Of a stretch of DNA of 64,000 bases, positions 60,990 to 64,000 are shown one piece after another. The stretch comes from an uncultured Paracoccaceae bacterium (lineage in GTDB: Bacteria; Pseudomonadota; Alphaproteobacteria; Rhodobacterales; Rhodobacteraceae). Both the position numbers and the translations under genes were made by a program. The notes beneath the pieces are model-generated. The model did no database searches and was not told the DNA's origin. It saw only the letters and a list, made by a program, of their open reading frames with translations. The number at the start of each line of letters is the position of its first letter. Position 1 is the stretch's first letter. The DNA lies in contig CANNFE010000007.1 in the NCBI GenBank assembly GCA_947503775.1, positions 124,001 through 188,000 of the forward strand, in the 5' to 3' direction.

Positions 60990-61799
60990 CTACCTCCCTT
61001 TCGCCTCGACCGGCCCCTCGACCGGCCGGTCCGGAAACCGCCAGTGCTGCGCCTCTTCCGAGATCGCTTTCGCCGCCGCCTTGATGCGGGGCACATATCC
61101 TTCGAGCGCCGCCAAATTGGTCCGCGCCGTCGTGCCCGTCACCGAAAGCGCGCCCAAAAGCCGCCCGCGCGGCGTCAGGACCGGCACGGCGACGCAGATG
61201 ATCCCCGGCTCATGCTCTTCGCGGTCGAAGCCGTAGCCATGCCGCCGGATTTCGGCCAGTTCCGAGCGCATGGAAGTCTCGTCCGCAAGGGTGGCGGGCG
61301 TGAAGCGGTGAAAGCTTTGCTGCGGTAGCACCCGCGCAAGATCGGCGTCCGGCAGATGTGCCAGCATCGCCTTGCCAACGCCGGTGCAGTAGGCGGGGCC
61401 CACCTTGCCCGATTGCGAATACATCTCCACCGGTTCGGCGGCGTTGCGCTTGTCGACATAGAGCACGTGGCCCCCGTCGAGCTGTGCGAGGTGCACGGTC
61501 TCGCCAACCTCGCGGCTCAGCGTCTCGAGATGTGGCCGCGCGATCGGGGCGAGCGAGGATTGCGCCCAGGCCGCGTGGGCCAGCCGCACCAGCCGGATGC
61601 CGGGGCTATAGACACCCCGGTCTGGCTCGTAGGCCAGCATCTCCTGGCTGGTGAGGGTCTGAAGCAGGCGGTAGAGCGTCGCCTTGGGAAGGTCCGAGCC
61701 CTCCAGAAGCTCGGAAAACCGCACGGGACGGCCAAAGCCCGCCACCTGGTCGAGCACGCCAAGGGCCTTGCCTACGGTCCCGTCCCCGCGTCCGGTCAT
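60990..61799 (-). CDS. IclR-family transcriptional regulator
   Basis: A 269-residue protein. It has an N-terminal HTH_IclR domain (VGKALGVLDQVAGFGRPVRF and SDLPKATLYRLLQTLTSQEM) and a C-terminal IclR effector domain containing GKAMLAHLPDAD and GIICVAVPVLTPRGRLLGAL. AAGGGAGGA precedes the start at 61799. It sits between the ATPase and the divergent binding-protein gene, so it most likely controls this transporter. Confidence 0.9.
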   Translation of the reverse strand: MTGRGDGTVGKALGVLDQVAGFGRPVRFSELLEGSDLPKATLYRLLQTLTSQEMLAYEPDRGVYSPGIRLVRLAHAAWAQSSLAPIARPHLETLSREVGETVHLAQLDGGHVLYVDKRNAAEPVEMYSQSGKVGPAYCTGVGKAMLAHLPDADLARVLPQQSFHRFTPATLADETSMRSELAEIRRHGYGFDREEHEPGIICVAVPVLTPRGRLLGALSVTGTTARTNLAALEGYVPRIKAAAKAISEEAQHWRFPDRPVEGPVEAKGR

Positions 61800-61884
61800 T
61801 TGTCCTCCCTTGGGCCGGATCTGTGTCCGCCACCTGTTGACAAGCATGGGTGAGTCGGGGTGTCATTTCAATATCCAAAACCAA

Positions 61885-61901
61885 GTTCCAAATAATGGAA
61901 C
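61885..61901. promoter_or_regulatory. 17-bp palindrome, likely IclR operator
   Basis: GTTCCA-AATAA-TGGAAC is perfect in both 6-base arms and lies about 85 bp upstream of the IclR start and 27 bp before the binding-protein start. IclR-family sites are typically short palindromes of TTCCA/TGGAA type, which fits. Confidence 0.6.
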
Positions 61902-61927
61902 TGAATGGGATGCAAAGGGAGGAACCA

Positions 61928-63184
61928 ATGTCATCCATTCTCAAGGGTGCGGCGCTGGCCGTGCTGATGGGCTCGTCCGCCTTCGCGGCAGGCCATTCCG
62001 AGCCGCTGACCGGCGATCTTACGATCTTTCTCGACACCTCCAACCCCGCGCCGCGCGCGACGATGGAAGAGATGATCGGCCGCTTCCAGGAGATGCATCC
62101 CGATCTCAATATCGAGACCACGATCATCGACCGCGAGGCCTACAAGACTCAGATCCGCAACTTCCTGACCGCCAGTGCGCCCGATGTCGCGACCTGGTAT
62201 GCCGCCAACCGGATGCGTCCTTACGTGGATGCGGGCCTCTTCGAGGATGTCTCAGACCTGTGGGCCGAGCCTGAAATCGCCGAGAACCTCGCCTCCACCA
62301 AGGGCGCGATGACGATCGACGACAAGCAATGGGGCGTGCCCTACACCTATTATCAGTGGGGCGTTTATTACCGCGAAGATATCTTCAACGAGCTTGGCCT
62401 CGAAGAGCCGACGACCTGGGAGGAAGAGAAGGCCAACTGCCAGGCGATCATCGACTCGGGCCGCAAGTGCTACACGATCGGCACCAAGTTCCTGTGGACC
62501 GCCGGCGGCTGGTTCGACTACCTGAACATGCGCACCAACGGGTTCGATTTCCATATGGCGCTGACCCAGGGCGAGGTGGAATGGACCGATGACCGCGTCC
62601 GCCAGACCTTCGCCAACTGGCGCGAACTGATCGATATGGGTGCCTTTATCGACAATCACCAGACCTATAGCTGGCAGGAGGCCCTGCCCTTCATGGTGAG
62701 CGGTGAGGCGACGGCCTATCTGATGGGCAACTTCGCCGTGGCGCCGCTGCGGGAGGCCGGGCTGGGCGAGGATCAACTCGACTTCTATCAGTTCGTGCAG
62801 ATCAACCCCGATGTCGAGCTGTCCGAGGATGCCCCCACTGACACCTTCCACATCCCGGCCAATGCCGAGAACAAGGACAATGCCCGCGCCTTCCTGCGCT
62901 TCGTGGTCTCGGCAGAGAACCAGACGATCATCAATGGGGGCGACGCTCTGGGCCAGCTTCCGGTGAATGCGGCCTCCTCCGTGGATGATGACGAGATGCT
63001 GCAGCAGGGCTTTGAGATGCTGTCCTCGAATTCTCCGGGCGGGGTGGCGCAGTTCTTTGACCGCGACGCGCCGGCCGAGATGGCGTCGGTTGCGATGGAA
63101 GGCTTCCAAGAGTTCATGGTTTTCCCCGATAACCTCGATGATATCCTGAGCCGCCTCGAGCAGGCGCGTCAGCGGATTTACTGA
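61928..63184 (+). CDS. sugar ABC transporter substrate-binding protein
   Basis: A 418-residue group-1 extracellular binding protein. The signal peptide ends near residue 21 (MGSSAFAAG). The fold is visible in GDLTIFLDTSNPAPRATMEE, WGVPYTYYQWGVYYREDIFN and VSGEATAYLMGNFAVAPLRE. An AAAGGGAGGA ribosome site precedes the ATG; an in-frame start at 61850 lies in the operator region. It is followed by a strong hairpin and then the permease gene, a usual way to express binding protein in excess. Confidence 0.87.
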   Translation: MSSILKGAALAVLMGSSAFAAGHSEPLTGDLTIFLDTSNPAPRATMEEMIGRFQEMHPDLNIETTIIDREAYKTQIRNFLTASAPDVATWYAANRMRPYVDAGLFEDVSDLWAEPEIAENLASTKGAMTIDDKQWGVPYTYYQWGVYYREDIFNELGLEEPTTWEEEKANCQAIIDSGRKCYTIGTKFLWTAGGWFDYLNMRTNGFDFHMALTQGEVEWTDDRVRQTFANWRELIDMGAFIDNHQTYSWQEALPFMVSGEATAYLMGNFAVAPLREAGLGEDQLDFYQFVQINPDVELSEDAPTDTFHIPANAENKDNARAFLRFVVSAENQTIINGGDALGQLPVNAASSVDDDEMLQQGFEMLSSNSPGGVAQFFDRDAPAEMASVAMEGFQEFMVFPDNLDDILSRLEQARQRIY

Positions 63185-63191
63185 CCGCTCT

Positions 63192-63217
63192 GCCACGGCG
63201 CCTTCGGGTGCCGTGGC
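63192..63217 (+). terminator. UUCG hairpin after the binding-protein gene
   Basis: GCCACGGCGCC pairs with GGTGCCGTGGC around a TTCG loop (11 bp, one G-T wobble), starting 8 bp after the stop. With no T-run it probably acts as a partial terminator or 3'-end stabiliser between binding protein and permease. Confidence 0.65.
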
Positions 63218-63219
63218 GC

Positions 63220-63296
63220 CAAAATCTTCTAGAAGATTTTGCCTTCGCAGATTTTTCTAGAAAAATCTGGCCCAGCGAATTTTTCAGAAAATTCGC
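63220..63296. repeat. three tandem 22-bp palindromes between binding protein and permease genes
   Basis: Palindrome 1 (63220-63241) has arms CAAAATCTTCT / AGAAGATTTTG, perfect. Palindrome 2 (63248-63269) has arms CAGATTTTTCT / AGAAAAATCTG, perfect. Palindrome 3 (63275-63296) has arms GCGAATTTTTC / AGAAAATTCGC with a mismatch and a wobble at the centre. Gaps are 6 and 5 bp. Same family as at 47222 and 59899. Confidence 0.85.
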
Positions 63297-63321
63297 GCCC
63301 TGACCGAACCGGAGCCGCCCC

Positions 63322-64000
63322 ATGACCGTCTCCCCCGCCGTTCCGACAGACCGCTACGTCCCGCCCCGCGGCTGGTACAAGCGCAACGAGATCCGCGTGA
63401 CGCCCTGGCTCTTTCTTGCGCCTGGGATCCTGTTCTTTCTGTTCTACGTGATCTTCCCCGTCTTCCAGAGCTTCAATCTGTCACTGTATAAGTGGGACGG
63501 ACTTGGAGAGGCCGAATATGTGGGCCTGCGCAACTACCAGGAACTGGCCACCGACCGCGCCTTCGAGACCTCGCTCTGGAACAATCTCAAATGGCTGCTG
63601 CTCTACCTGCTGGCCATTCCTGCCGGGCTCTTCATCGCGCTCTTCCTGAACCAGACCGTCACCGGCATCCGACTTTACAAGTCGCTTTTCTTCTTTCCAT
63701 TCGTGATTTCCCAGGTCGTTGTCGGCCTTGTCTTCACCTGGTTTTACGATCCGACCTTCGGTCTTCTGAACACGATCCTCGGCTGGTTCGGAGCGGGCCC
63801 CATTGCCGTTCTCGGCGATCCGACGCTGGCCACCTATGGGATCATCGCCGCCGGTCTTTGGCCGCAGACGGCCTACTGCATGATCCTCTATCTAACGGGC
63901 CTTAATGCCGTCGATCCCGAGCAGGTCGAGGCTGCGCGCCTTGATGGGGCAAAGGGATGGCGGATGCTGTGGTACGTCATCATCCCGCAGCTCAAGCCCG
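63322..64000 (+). CDS. sugar ABC transporter permease (MalF/UgpA type, partial, runs off the window)
   Basis: 226 codons are visible. After a hydrophilic N-terminus (about 30 residues) several hydrophobic helices follow (LFLAPGILFFLFYVIFPVFQ and LLLYLLAIPAGLFIALFL). The EAA-type loop begins with VEAARLDGAKGWRMLWYVII just before the edge. A GGAG site precedes the ATG. A second permease gene is expected beyond the window. Confidence 0.85.
   Translation, partial: MTVSPAVPTDRYVPPRGWYKRNEIRVTPWLFLAPGILFFLFYVIFPVFQSFNLSLYKWDGLGEAEYVGLRNYQELATDRAFETSLWNNLKWLLLYLLAIPAGLFIALFLNQTVTGIRLYKSLFFFPFVISQVVVGLVFTWFYDPTFGLLNTILGWFGAGPIAVLGDPTLATYGIIAAGLWPQTAYCMILYLTGLNAVDPEQVEAARLDGAKGWRMLWYVIIPQLKP

Overview
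The window looks like a chromosome segment of a marine Rhodobacteraceae (Roseobacter-group) alphaproteobacterium. It is GC-rich throughout. The gene families fit that group: a glycerol ABC transporter (glpSTPQUV), a taurine-pyruvate aminotransferase, a cytoplasm-facing sulfite dehydrogenase (soeABC type), sitABCD, glcDEF and a MoxR/DUF58/DUF4159 operon. I assigned families by reading motifs; no database search was run. I saw no tRNA, rRNA, CRISPR array, transposase, prophage or replication origin.

Layout. 1-2977 (minus): a YnjB-like solute-binding protein cut by the window edge, a YnjF-like CDP-alcohol phosphatidyltransferase and a glutathione-reductase-family flavoprotein. 3111-11039 (plus): a GH13 alpha-glucosidase, then the glycerol ABC transporter with an extra small lipoprotein, closed by a perfect UUCG hairpin. 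11074-18018: a short-chain dehydrogenase, otsBA (trehalose), three regulator or acyltransferase-like genes, an Hsp20 with a sigma-32-like promoter, and a secreted trypsin-like protease. 18148-22153 (minus): glcDEF glycolate oxidase. 22279-30005: a four-gene MoxR/DUF58/DUF4159/membrane-protein operon in which every junction is a 4-bp ATGA overlap, flanked by a small secreted protein and a DUF1285 gene. 30345-35073: small housekeeping or regulatory genes and polA. 35233-43816: a lipoprotein, DUF2459 and FAH-family genes, sitABCD with a Fur-type operator, and kefFC potassium efflux. 43940-47166: homogentisate catabolism (hmgA, a metallo-hydrolase, an FAH hydrolase). 47416-52226: tpa, a lamin-tail/Hint protein, and a divergent pair made of a TPR protein and a stand-alone LuxR-type regulator. 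52318-59883: soeA, an M42 aminopeptidase, soeB, soeC and two proteins each built from two NTF2/SnoaL-like halves. 59925-64000: a sugar ABC transporter module with an IclR regulator, continuing past the right edge.

How the parts connect. tpa produces sulfoacetaldehyde. A downstream Xsc enzyme (not in this window) would release sulfite, which soeABC would oxidise to sulfate, so these two loci are plausibly linked. The glycerol transporter, alpha-glucosidase and otsBA suggest handling of polyols, glucosides and compatible solutes. Other loci serve metal uptake, potassium efflux and aromatic amino acid breakdown.

The least explained material is: (a) a family of 22-bp palindromes, mostly with a TTCTAGAA centre, at three intergenic sites; (b) a GC-rich hairpin repeat present twice in the soe operon, once in frame inside soeA; (c) the paired double-NTF2 proteins and the M42 peptidase embedded in the soe operon; and (d) the LTD-Hint protein.
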